From assembly GCF_002104455.1 (NCBI RefSeq), contig NZ_NBOC01000013.1, positions 1-64,000 of the forward strand: a DNA stretch of 64,000 nt, read 5' to 3'. The notes beneath the pieces are model-generated. The model worked only from the letters and a program-made list of their open reading frames with translations, was not told the origin of the DNA and searched no databases. This DNA is from Colwellia chukchiensis. GTDB lineage: Bacteria; Pseudomonadota; Gammaproteobacteria; Enterobacterales; Alteromonadaceae. The translations under genes and the position numbers were made by a program. Shown here one piece after another: positions 1 to 7,150 of the stretch; positions within the stretch are counted from its first letter, which is position 1; every line of letters begins with the position of its first letter.

Positions 1-93
1 AAATGGACAATGCCAATCCATAATTGGAACCTGACACTGTCACAATTAGCCATCCACTTCGAAGGTAGGTTAGATGGCGTATTAGATATTTAG
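1..93 (+). CDS. IS256/Mutator-family transposase, C-terminal fragment
   Basis: The frame is open from base 1 and stops with TAG at 91-93. It gives 30 residues ending ..LTLSQLAIHFEGRLDGVLDI. The W-x-x-x-L-x-Q-L-A-I-x-F-x-x-R-L pattern is characteristic, as I recall it, of the extreme C-terminus of Mutator-type (IS256 family) transposases. The DDE catalytic residues would lie to the left of the window, so integrity cannot be judged. The call rests on a short tail. A search of the bases to the left would settle it. Confidence 0.65.
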   Translation, partial: KWTMPIHNWNLTLSQLAIHFEGRLDGVLDI

Positions 94-127
94 CAATTTA
101 GGCTGACACAGAATTCTGAACGCCCTC
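1..127 (+). mobile_element. Right end of an IS256-type insertion sequence
   Basis: The window opens inside an insertion sequence. Bases 1-93 encode the last 30 residues of a Mutator/IS256-type transposase. Bases 101-127 (GGCTGACACAGAATTCTGAA and the next seven bases) have the look of an IS256-family terminal inverted repeat with its central CAGAATTCTG. The exact outer boundary, about 120-128, is inferred, since the left end and the target duplication lie outside the window. The element ends inside the membrane-protein gene on the opposite strand and supplies its last dozen or so codons. Confidence 0.65.
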
Positions 128-480
128 TCAGAGAATTGTGCGACCACAAAAACCTGAGTTCCCCATAAAGAAAAAGCTAGTGCTATAGAAAAAATCCCTA
201 TTATTATAGCAATAGCTGTATTGTATGCATTTACTCCCTCTACACTAATAACTGCTTTAAATGGGTTATTAGGTAAAATAACGTATTTAAATAGTAAGTA
301 GGAAACAATTAAAGCAAACAACACATATGAAACTTGGCTCGCATAAAAATCATTCAGGATAAAAAATGCCACAATAGGAAATAAAACACTTTCCTTTAAA
401 AGCATTCCGAACAAAAAAAATATCGATATAGTAAAACCTAATTTGTTATTTTTAACTTTTTCCAATTCAACCTCCGTCAA
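82..480 (-). pseudogene. Small polytopic membrane protein, 3' end replaced by IS; candidate immunity protein
   Basis: A hydrophobic protein of up to 132 residues with about four membrane segments (roughly residues 14-30, 32-46, 49-70 and 86-112). The annotated TTG at 480 has no ribosome site. A second TTG at 465 follows GGAGG by five bases and is the better start, giving about 127 residues. The last 13 or so residues, from about base 127 downward, are encoded by the right end of an IS256-type element, so the native C-terminus is lost and the gene is probably truncated. It lies 32-47 bases downstream of the double-glycine peptide gene on the same strand. Small membrane proteins in that position are often self-immunity proteins. 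That role is inferred from position only, and no family is recognised. Confidence 0.6.
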
Positions 481-481
481 G

Positions 482-503
482 GCAGTGGGTATTAACCCAC
501 TGC
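482..503 (-). promoter_or_regulatory. Intercistronic hairpin after the peptide gene
   Basis: A perfect 9-bp stem (GCAGTGGGT / ACCCACTGC) with a four-base loop sits between the stop codon of the double-glycine peptide and the ribosome site of the downstream membrane protein. No T-run follows on the minus strand, so it is more likely an mRNA-stabilising or attenuating hairpin than a full terminator. Such hairpins let a peptide precursor be made in excess of its downstream partner. Confidence 0.6.
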
Positions 504-511
504 AAACAATA

Positions 512-676
512 TTAATTCCAAGCGTCGTAGAGCCAAGAACCTAATTTCACTCCTAATTCGCCTAGATCGTTTAGCGTTTTACCAGCTTCAGATCCCGGAT
601 TATCTAAATAATAGCCACCGTTAACTTGTTTCATTTCTTCAGTGGTTAATTCTTGAATTTCGTTAAATTCACGCAT
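512..676 (-). CDS. Double-glycine leader peptide (bacteriocin/microcin-like precursor)
   Basis: This 54-codon gene runs from ATG at 676 to TAA at 512. The first 21 residues form a textbook double-glycine leader: MREFNEIQEL followed by TTEEMKQVNGG. Counting back from the cleavage point, Leu is at -12, Glu at -8, Met at -7, Val at -4 and Gly-Gly at -2/-1, as required by C39-peptidase ABC transporters. The 33-residue core begins YYLDNPGSEAGK, has no cysteine, is acidic (five Asp/Glu, two Lys) and ends aromatic (GSWLYDAWN). GGAG lies nine bases before this ATG. An in-frame ATG at 691, with AAGG upstream, would add five residues. An HlyD/CvaA-type adaptor gene lies upstream on the same strand and a small membrane protein downstream. 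A peptide bacteriocin is the simplest reading, but a signalling peptide is possible. I recognise no known core family. Confidence 0.8.
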   Translation of the reverse strand: MREFNEIQELTTEEMKQVNGGYYLDNPGSEAGKTLNDLGELGVKLGSWLYDAWN

Positions 677-741
677 AATGTTATACTCCATTTATCCGAC
701 CTTTCTTTTTTTGGTAAAGAGTGTCGGGTGATTAATGTGCT

Positions 742-814
742 CATTCTTTCATAAGAATGGGCGGTTAATTAGGCTGTCTTTAGTTTTTCTCGCTAAAGTT
801 GACTAAAGTCAGCC
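742..814 (-). other. Two stem-loops between the HlyD gene and the peptide gene
   Basis: Two inverted repeats lie in the 214-base gap. One is 13 bp with one mismatch (772-784 with 802-814, GGCTGTCTTTAGT against ACTAAAGTCAGCC). The other is 7 bp (742-748 with 753-759, CATTCTT/AAGAATG). Neither is followed by a T-run on the minus strand, so termination after the adaptor gene is uncertain. They may be processing or attenuation structures. I see no convincing -35/-10 pair for a separate peptide promoter. Confidence 0.45.
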
Positions 815-905
815 GCTCTATTTTCCATCAAGATTGTTATTATTAAATAAGCAATCTCATCAGAAAAATTCTATTTACTCTTATTTTCATAAACCGAAAG
901 CCCAA

Positions 906-2162
906 TTAACTTACTCGACCTCGCAAGCTGTAAATTGGCTCAAGTAACCACTCAATTAAGGTGCGCTGCTCTAACATAATATCGGCTTCAAACAACATGC
1001 CGCTTTTTAAATCAAACGCTTTGCCAAATGCTTGCATTTGTTGTTGGGTTAACTTTGCCCGCAAACGGTAAACAGGCTCTTGTAATGAGATTGGGAGTTG
1101 AATTTCATTGGGCATAATCAATGTTTGATCAATACGAACAATTTCACTGTTGATAAAACCAAAACGCTGATATGGAAAAGCATCAAAACGGAGCCGCGTA
1201 TTATTGCCAATTTCAACAAAGCCCGCAGAACGAGTTGGTAGTAACAGTTCGGCAACAAGCTCTGAGTTTTCAGGGATAATATGTAGCAATGGTTTTGCTT
1301 GTGCTTTTGACTGCGACAAGGTTTCACCTTCCACCACTTGAATACCCGTAATAAATCCGCTATTACTTGCCGTGATCGTGTATTGATAATTGCTGGCAAC
1401 TTGGGCTAGTTGACGCTGAATATCAGCCTGTTGGCGTTTTAAATTATTTATACGTAGGGCGTATTGTTGCGGAATATTGGTTAGATTAAAGATGATTTGA
1501 TTCAACTGGTTTTGATGCTGAAGCAACAGACGGGCTATATTTTGTTTTTCTTGTTTCGCTTCAAGTAACGCTTGTTGTTGACGTTCTTTTTCTAAATTAG
1601 ATAAAAAGCCATTTTTATTGAGTTGATTAAAATCAAGCTGTTGTTCTTTCAATAGCTTTAGTTTTTCTGCCGCTACAGTAAGTTGGCTTTCAAGGGCGTT
1701 TTTTTCATTATCTGAAGCGCGTTTCTGAGTCTGTAAGTTGAGGAGTTCTTGTGTTTTTAACGCTTGATGTTGAGCTATTTCATCGCGTAATAAATTTTCT
1801 TGAGCATTAAGTTGTTCGGTAAGCTGCGTACTTAAATCAACACCTTTGCTATTATTTTGCTGAACGATAATGGTCGCAAGCGATTGGCCTTTAACAACCT
1901 TATCACCCTCGCGCACCCATAGCTTTTCTATGGTGCCACCTTGATTAGCAAAACTTTTAATAACACCTTTATTGGGCATTAAAAAGCCTCGCACTGTTGC
2001 TTTACGAGAGTATTCAGCACTAAAAAGGAAAGTGATAATAGCAATAGCCACGGCTACTAACATGAGCACAGTTAACTTGAGAGATAATGGTTGGGCTAAG
2101 GTTATAGCACCAGTTAACCGTTCACTTTGGTGGGAAATAGCTTCCTTTCTAAATAACGACAT
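906..2162 (-). CDS. HlyD/CvaA-type periplasmic adaptor (membrane fusion) protein
   Basis: A 418-residue membrane fusion protein of a type I peptide exporter. It has a short cytoplasmic N-terminus, one membrane anchor (about residues 28-48), a first biotinyl-lipoyl half around residues 55-100 (..VRGFLMPNKGVIKS..IEKLWVREGDKVVKGQSLATI), a long Gln/Leu-rich coiled-coil hairpin (about 110-255) and then the second lipoyl half and beta-barrel (about 260-400). Size and layout match CvaA, the colicin V adaptor, rather than drug-efflux adaptors. It should bridge an inner-membrane ABC peptidase-transporter and a TolC-like channel. Neither partner is in the window. The double-glycine peptide gene follows on the same strand after 229 bases, so this adaptor probably serves its export. 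The ribosome site before ATG 2162 is weak. Confidence 0.85.
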   Translation of the reverse strand: MSLFRKEAISHQSERLTGAITLAQPLSLKLTVLMLVAVAIAIITFLFSAEYSRKATVRGFLMPNKGVIKSFANQGGTIEKLWVREGDKVVKGQSLATIIVQQNNSKGVDLSTQLTEQLNAQENLLRDEIAQHQALKTQELLNLQTQKRASDNEKNALESQLTVAAEKLKLLKEQQLDFNQLNKNGFLSNLEKERQQQALLEAKQEKQNIARLLLQHQNQLNQIIFNLTNIPQQYALRINNLKRQQADIQRQLAQVASNYQYTITASNSGFITGIQVVEGETLSQSKAQAKPLLHIIPENSELVAELLLPTRSAGFVEIGNNTRLRFDAFPYQRFGFINSEIVRIDQTLIMPNEIQLPISLQEPVYRLRAKLTQQQMQAFGKAFDLKSGMLFEADIMLEQRTLIEWLLEPIYSLRGRVS

Positions 2163-2596
2163 TTCAAATCCATTGAATACCGAATAAGTACATTAAACAT
2201 ATGCTACAAATTGAAATCTGTCAAAAAAATATACTTTATACAAAATAGGCGTATTGCTGACAAACACGATTATTAAAATAAGCTTGATTATCAATGCATT
2301 ATTGAACCCTAGTTAAGGGTTTAGGTATGTAAGCAAAAGAGGTGATGATGGTGAAAGCGCTTTACTTTTAATAACTAGGCTAGGTATAGCCAATAAACCT
2401 GTGAAGAAAAAACTTTATACTTTAGCAATACAAGTATCCGTTTTTTGATGTGAAATATCCCTCTGAAGTAACTCTTACTCATGGCCGATGGAAATATATC
2501 CGCCTGTTTAATATTCATAATGTAATACAAGGAGCAACTAGGTTAAATTAAAATGTACTGAATTTAATTATCGATAAATTTTTTTCTCGCTCAAAT
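2163..2596. other. AT-rich intergenic region between the peptide locus and ssb
   Basis: About 430 bases with no convincing gene. Short open stretches (for example a GTG-started 33-codon frame near 2452-2553) lack ribosome sites and recognisable sequence. It separates the accessory peptide locus from the ssb terminator and could hold the promoter of the adaptor gene, but I cannot place a -35/-10 pair with confidence. Confidence 0.4.
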
Positions 2597-2622
2597 AAAA
2601 AACCCTGTATAAACAGGGTTTT
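2597..2622 (-). terminator. Intrinsic terminator of ssb
   Basis: AAAACCCTGT and ACAGGGTTTT pair as a 10-bp stem around a four-base loop and are followed by a T-rich run on the minus strand. It lies about 40 bases past the ssb stop codon. Confidence 0.85.
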
Positions 2623-2660
2623 AAATAAAATCATCTTTACATTTAAAATTTTTTCCCGGA

Positions 2661-3326
2661 TCAGAACGGTATATCATCATCAAAGTCAATTGTCGGCTCT
2701 TGCGGGTTTACTTTTGGCGCATTTTGCTGAAAGCCGCCGCCTTGTTGAGGTTGCTGTTGTTGAAAACCGCCACCTTGTTGTTGACCTTGCTGTTGGAAGC
2801 CACCTTGTTGTTGTGGCGCCGCTTGCTGCTGAAAACCACTACCTTGTTGTGCCGGTTTATTATAAGCCTGTTGAGGTGCTGCTTGCTGATTATAACCGCC
2901 TTGTTGTGGCGCTGCTTGTTGGTTAAAGTTGCCCGCTTGTTGTGGTGCTTGTTGGTTAAAACCACCGGCAGCCGCGCCACCGCGCGAATCTAGCATCTGC
3001 ATGGTACCGTTAAAGCCTTGTACGACTATTTCAGTGGTGTATTGGTCTTGGCCTTGTTGGTTTTGCCATTTACGTGTTTGCAATGAACCTTCGATATAGA
3101 CTTTAGAGCCTTTTTTCAGGTATTCACCGGCAATTTCCGCAAGCTTGCCGAACATCACCACACGGTGCCATTCAGTTTTTTCTTTTTGCTCGCCGGTTTG
3201 TTTGTCTTTCCAACTATCAGAAGTTGCAATTGTGAGGTTAGCAACACCCCCCCCGTTAGGCATGAATCTAACCTCAGGATCTTTACCTAGGTTACCTACT
3301 AAGATTACTTTATTGACACCAGCCAT
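2661..3326 (-). CDS. ssb: Single-stranded DNA-binding protein
   Basis: Binds single-stranded DNA in replication, recombination and repair. The protein is 221 residues from ATG 3326, which has AGGA eight bases upstream. A start three codons earlier has no room for a ribosome site. Residues 1-110 are the OB fold ([20 protein letters not shown].., then ..[22 protein letters not shown]). The rest is an unusually long Gln/Gly-rich linker built from repeats such as QQAAPQQ and QQQGGGFQQ, ending in the acidic partner-binding tip [12 protein letters not shown]. coli SSB is 178 residues, so the linker accounts for the extra length. I found no clear LexA box upstream. In related Alteromonadales ssb usually sits beside an MFS gene and uvrA. 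Here those two genes are 9 kb away. Confidence 0.97.
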   Translation of the reverse strand: MAGVNKVILVGNLGKDPEVRFMPNGGGVANLTIATSDSWKDKQTGEQKEKTEWHRVVMFGKLAEIAGEYLKKGSKVYIEGSLQTRKWQNQQGQDQYTTEIVVQGFNGTMQMLDSRGGAAAGGFNQQAPQQAGNFNQQAAPQQGGYNQQAAPQQAYNKPAQQGSGFQQQAAPQQQGGFQQQGQQQGGGFQQQQPQQGGGFQQNAPKVNPQEPTIDFDDDIPF

Positions 3327-3582
3327 GAACAACATCCTATAATTGCAGTAAAGTCATACTCTACTGATTTGACACGTTCCAAGTCGCTTTAGACTCAGAA
3401 TAATAATTTTAAAACGATTAACCGATTCTAGCACTACGCGTAAAAAATTACGCTAGCTTTAACAGATTTTTTCACAAAAATTCATCCGCCAAGAACTGTC
3501 TAACACCTTGCTTGATTTTAGTATTGATGTCGTCGGTTGTGCATTTTTTTTCAGTAACTGCTAGCTCGCTTATTTTTTGTCT

Positions 3583-3978
3583 TTATAATTCAATGTAATG
3601 GCGTTGCATACTGGCTAACGCTGTTGCTGAAATTTTCTCTGATTTTTTGCTCTGATAATTAAAGTGCACCATGACTGCTGTACCCGAGGCGCATTTTACT
3701 CCTTGCTGCCACGCTTCTTGGTAAACATCAAACGAGCTATTACCAATACGGCTAATATGGCTTTTTAACTCAACGTCTGCGCCATATTGCAGCTCAGCAT
3801 GAAACTCTACCGTTGTTTTCGCTAAGATCAATTTCCAGGCCTTTAAGTTGAGATCTGGCGTAAACCACTTAAATATCGGATCTCTTGCGCCTTCAAACCA
3901 TTGTGCAACAACGGTATTGTTAATATGCCCTAAACCGTCTGTCTCACAAAATCTGGGTTTAATTGTTTCTTCAATCAT
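3583..3978 (-). CDS. Acyl-CoA thioesterase, 4HBT/YbgC hot-dog family
   Basis: A 131-residue hot-dog-fold protein starting at ATG 3978, with AGGAAG six bases upstream. The longer open frame to 4098 adds 40 residues unlike the family and is probably untranslated. The N-terminal motif (..RFCETDGLGHINNTVVAQWFE) carries the T-D-x-x-G-H-x-N-N signature in which the Asp is the catalytic residue of 4-hydroxybenzoyl-CoA-type thioesterases. The family hydrolyses acyl-CoA thioesters in the cytoplasm. The natural substrate cannot be read from sequence. It is a single gene, with ssb beyond it on the same strand and a divergent oxygenase upstream. Confidence 0.85.
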   Translation of the reverse strand: MIEETIKPRFCETDGLGHINNTVVAQWFEGARDPIFKWFTPDLNLKAWKLILAKTTVEFHAELQYGADVELKSHISRIGNSSFDVYQEAWQQGVKCASGTAVMVHFNYQSKKSEKISATALASMQRHYIEL

Positions 3979-4178
3979 GACTACTTCCTTTAAAAAACCT
4001 GTGCTAAGCATCTCATTGAGCAATGCTAAGAGTAACTGCCTGTAATTACGCCAATAACCAGCGCAAAATATATTAACCAACATTTTTAATGGCGACATTC
4101 TACCTAAAATTGCTAACTAGGTAATTAAATTCATTCGGGTTTGTTGTATGCTGTTACTAGATAAATAATAAGAACGAT

Positions 4179-4877
4179 ATGATGACAGATTTTATTGAAT
4201 TATACCCCAATGCCCTCAGCCCTGAGTTTTGTCAAAAGCTTATTGTTGATTTTGATAATAGCCAACATCAAGTCGCTGGTCGCACTGGCAATGGTGTTGA
4301 TACTAGTAAAAAGCTCAGCCAAGACATTTATTTAAATCAACATGCTGAGTTTCAACCTGCCTTACAAACCATTTTACAAGTTTGTGGCGAGCGTATCACC
4401 GACTATATTGGCAAATATTTTTTCAGTTTAATTAGTGGTATATCACTAACGGTCCAACACCCAAAAACCAAACAACCTGTGCTGTTAACCGTCGATAACT
4501 TTGAAGAAGTGGGTAAGCCTAATTTATTTAACTTGATCAGATATTTATTTAATTTAGCGCCCATTAATGCTCAACGTTATGAACAGGGTAAAGGCAATTA
4601 TGGCTATTGGCACTCGGAAATATTTCCACAGTTAGGCGAGAACAAAGCCTTACACCGTATGCTACTGTTTATCATTTATTTAAACGACGTTGAAACCGGC
4701 GGTGAAACAGATTTTTATTATCAAGAGCGCAGCATTAAACCTAAAGCCGGCACTATGATGATTGCGCCGTGTGGCTTTACCCATACCCACCGTGGCAACA
4801 TTCCGGTTTCTGATCATAAATATGTATTAACCTCTTGGGTGAGCTTTAATCCAGCCCAGCAAATTTATACTGGCTAA
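4179..4877 (+). CDS. 2-oxoglutarate/Fe(II)-dependent oxygenase (prolyl 4-hydroxylase-like)
   Basis: 232 residues with a C-terminal P4Hc-type double-stranded beta-helix. Candidate iron ligands are in GYWHSEIFPQ (His-x-Glu at about 148-150) and CGFTHTHRGNIP (distal His at about 205). A Lys in HKYVLTSWVSF is in the place of the residue that normally holds 2-oxoglutarate. The common first motif is His-x-Asp, so the Glu is a mild deviation that a few enzymes of this superfamily share. Two adjacent ATG codons (4179, 4182) could start it. It probably hydroxylates a protein side chain or a small molecule. The substrate is unknown and the flanking genes give no hint. Confidence 0.8.
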   Translation: MMTDFIELYPNALSPEFCQKLIVDFDNSQHQVAGRTGNGVDTSKKLSQDIYLNQHAEFQPALQTILQVCGERITDYIGKYFFSLISGISLTVQHPKTKQPVLLTVDNFEEVGKPNLFNLIRYLFNLAPINAQRYEQGKGNYGYWHSEIFPQLGENKALHRMLLFIIYLNDVETGGETDFYYQERSIKPKAGTMMIAPCGFTHTHRGNIPVSDHKYVLTSWVSFNPAQQIYTG

Positions 4878-4913
4878 TACGGCAAGCCCTAGGCGATAGG
4901 GCGTAATTTTGAC

Positions 4914-4942
4914 GAAAAAAAGCATAATACTATGATTATGCT
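4914..4942 (-). terminator. Terminator of the 646-residue membrane protein gene
   Basis: AGCATAAT/ATTATGCT stem (4921-4928 with 4935-4942) with a six-base loop, followed on the minus strand by seven T residues. It lies just past the stop at 4967 and between convergent genes. Confidence 0.75.
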
Positions 4943-4966
4943 TGCTTCATTAATGGCACCAAACAA

Positions 4967-6907
4967 TTACTGGCTTAGCTTTTCTGTCTGCTCGACACTG
5001 CTCTCATCATCTGTCGAGTCTACCTGCGGTTGATTGCGTAAAAAACCCGCCGCTTCATCGTCTTTACCTAACTGGTTTGGATTGTAGCGCGAGGCATTAT
5101 TCACTTTTAAAATGTTTTCTGCATGCTGTAAATCTGCGCTGTTTGAAAAACCGGCAATATTTTCACGAGCCCGCAAAAACGCTTTAATTTCATCAACAAT
5201 CGCCGCTAATTCACTGTCGTTTTTGCGCATCGACATAACATAGCGAGGCATTTCAACATTGCGTGCACCACTTGTGGCAAAGGTGCTTGAGCTAATGCGT
5301 GAGCTAACCACCCAAGGAGTAATTGATGATTTTACAATGACATTTTCACTGCGGGTTGAGTCATGAATTGACATACCTGTGGATATTTTTGACTCAGCAA
5401 ATGTGCCTTCAGTTTTCATATACATGAGTAACGAGTTAAACTGTAATTCTGCCCAAAATATATGGGAAAAATTTTCCAACATTCGGCCGATAGTATTAAC
5501 GATTTGCCATAAAAACAAGGTACTAACAAAAGCAACAATCAGTGTAGAAACTTCCGTCACCATGCCTTGTAACGGCGCAATGTTACCACGATTTGCAGCA
5601 CGGGTTGCAGAGTCAATGTTATTAAAAAAACCTTGTAAAAACTCAAACCCTGATGCCGCCTGCGACGCTAAACTAAAAAACAAATAAGCACCGCACACTA
5701 GGAGTATTTGCGCTAACGCAGTACTAAGCAAACGAGTAATGTTAAAGCTTGCTGGTTGCGTTACAGTTGAATACTCAGGTTGGGTTTCAATTAATAACTC
5801 ACCAGAAAAAGAGCCTTTACCTTGGCTTTGCTCTTCCAATACCGGATCAAAATTCATATAGGTGCGATTCGGTATTTCTTTATAGCGACGATTCGCCAGC
5901 ACGATATTTTCAATATTAATAAAAATTTCATTCGGGTGAACCGACTCTTGCAAGTTTTCACGGTATTCACTGACCTCAGTGCTGGTACTGCTTTGCTGGC
6001 TACGAATATGCACTAAATAAAAGACAAAAGCGGTACTCACAACCCCTAACCCAATCAGGGTAAATAAGCTCGGCCACGCTGAAAATATGGCGATGCTATC
6101 TGCAACTTGATAAACGCTATCATCAAGGCGCACATTCTGGCTTAGATAATAATAGCCAACACCAATAACCACAGGAAACACAATAGAAAAAGTAATGATT
6201 TTAGCAACGCTGGCAGCGCCGGCACTATTAAGTTGCTTAACTCGGTCTAAGCTAACCGCATTAGCGGCTTTGCGCCACGCACTAACAAGGTACAACAAAA
6301 TAACAATTGAGAAAATCGGCATAATAATATGCCCTGCCTGTCCAGCTAAACCACTTGAGGAAACAAAATAAGTTAAGCCAAATGCAAGAAAAGCGATAAG
6401 GCTAGTGGTAAGTACCGACACCACTTCTTGCGATATATTGCGAATGGGGTAGGGTAAAAAAATAAGCTTAGGAAAAATTGAATGTACAAAACGCCCCATC
6501 CAACCTAGTGGCTCAGTAAAAGTGGCATTTTTGCGCCCCATAAGCATAGACTCTAGCGTTGACGCTTTATACGCCAATACTTGCTCTTTGCGCTCTAATT
6601 CGGCATTTTCTGTTTCACTTTTTGTCAGGTTATACGATAGCGAGCTAGGCACTGAACGACCAACGAAAAACTTAAATAATTGAAATAAGCCGCTACCCAT
6701 GCGTTTCAAGCCAGATACAAGCAATATTAAGCCCACTAAGGCATATATCCATGCTTGCGTCATATCTTGCTCAATTATTGTCGTTACTTTAACTACGCTA
6801 TATAAACCAATAGCGGCAATGGCTAAGCCGCCTAGCGTGCGTATTAACCCCTCTTGTTTAAAGGGATTTTTAATACCTAAGCCTTTAGAGCCAAAATCAT
6901 ATGCCAT
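4967..6907 (-). CDS. Large multi-pass membrane protein of unknown function
   Basis: 646 residues that I cannot assign to a family. About eight membrane segments are visible in pairs: near residues 23-43 and 52-72, then 165-187 and 193-211, 236-257 and 280-303, and finally 395-417 and 455-475. A charged, coiled-coil-like stretch (about 95-115, ..ETENAELERKEQ..) lies after the second, and a soluble domain of about 85 residues separates the sixth and seventh. The C-terminal 170 residues are soluble and end in an acidic, low-complexity tail. No nucleotide-binding, protease or transporter signature is apparent. It is a single gene with its own terminator, divergent from a solute-binding protein gene. 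A scaffolding or envelope role would be a guess. Confidence 0.7.
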   Translation of the reverse strand: MAYDFGSKGLGIKNPFKQEGLIRTLGGLAIAAIGLYSVVKVTTIIEQDMTQAWIYALVGLILLVSGLKRMGSGLFQLFKFFVGRSVPSSLSYNLTKSETENAELERKEQVLAYKASTLESMLMGRKNATFTEPLGWMGRFVHSIFPKLIFLPYPIRNISQEVVSVLTTSLIAFLAFGLTYFVSSSGLAGQAGHIIMPIFSIVILLYLVSAWRKAANAVSLDRVKQLNSAGAASVAKIITFSIVFPVVIGVGYYYLSQNVRLDDSVYQVADSIAIFSAWPSLFTLIGLGVVSTAFVFYLVHIRSQQSSTSTEVSEYRENLQESVHPNEIFINIENIVLANRRYKEIPNRTYMNFDPVLEEQSQGKGSFSGELLIETQPEYSTVTQPASFNITRLLSTALAQILLVCGAYLFFSLASQAASGFEFLQGFFNNIDSATRAANRGNIAPLQGMVTEVSTLIVAFVSTLFLWQIVNTIGRMLENFSHIFWAELQFNSLLMYMKTEGTFAESKISTGMSIHDSTRSENVIVKSSITPWVVSSRISSSTFATSGARNVEMPRYVMSMRKNDSELAAIVDEIKAFLRARENIAGFSNSADLQHAENILKVNNASRYNPNQLGKDDEAAGFLRNQPQVDSTDDESSVEQTEKLSQ

Positions 6908-7150
6908 TTTATTTCTCCATAAAATCCGTTACCGAGCCACTACTGTGTAACCCGTGAAAAATTATTCGACAAATTAACCTAAATAGCGGTTAAATAACAG
7001 TTTTATTGGTATTATTTTTTCAACACCCTACACGTGAGCACTGCTTTGTTGGGTAAAAGCTTTCGCACGTTACACAATTAATAACCGTTTTTATTAACTT
7101 TTTCGTGCTTACATCTTGGCATCATCGCAATTGCTGTTAAACTGAGCGCT

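Noticed and set aside
2452-2553. 33-codon GTG-started frame in the gap left of ssb
   Set aside because: No ribosome site and no recognisable sequence; probably chance.
2690-2993. Leucine- or asparagine-rich open frames inside ssb, both strands
   Set aside because: They are shadows of the Gln/Gly-repeat linker read in other frames.
3480-3582. Open stretch on the minus strand reading ..DDINTKIKQGVRQFLADEFL
   Set aside because: Looks protein-like, but no start codon lies between the upstream stop and this stretch, and it is only about 35 codons long.
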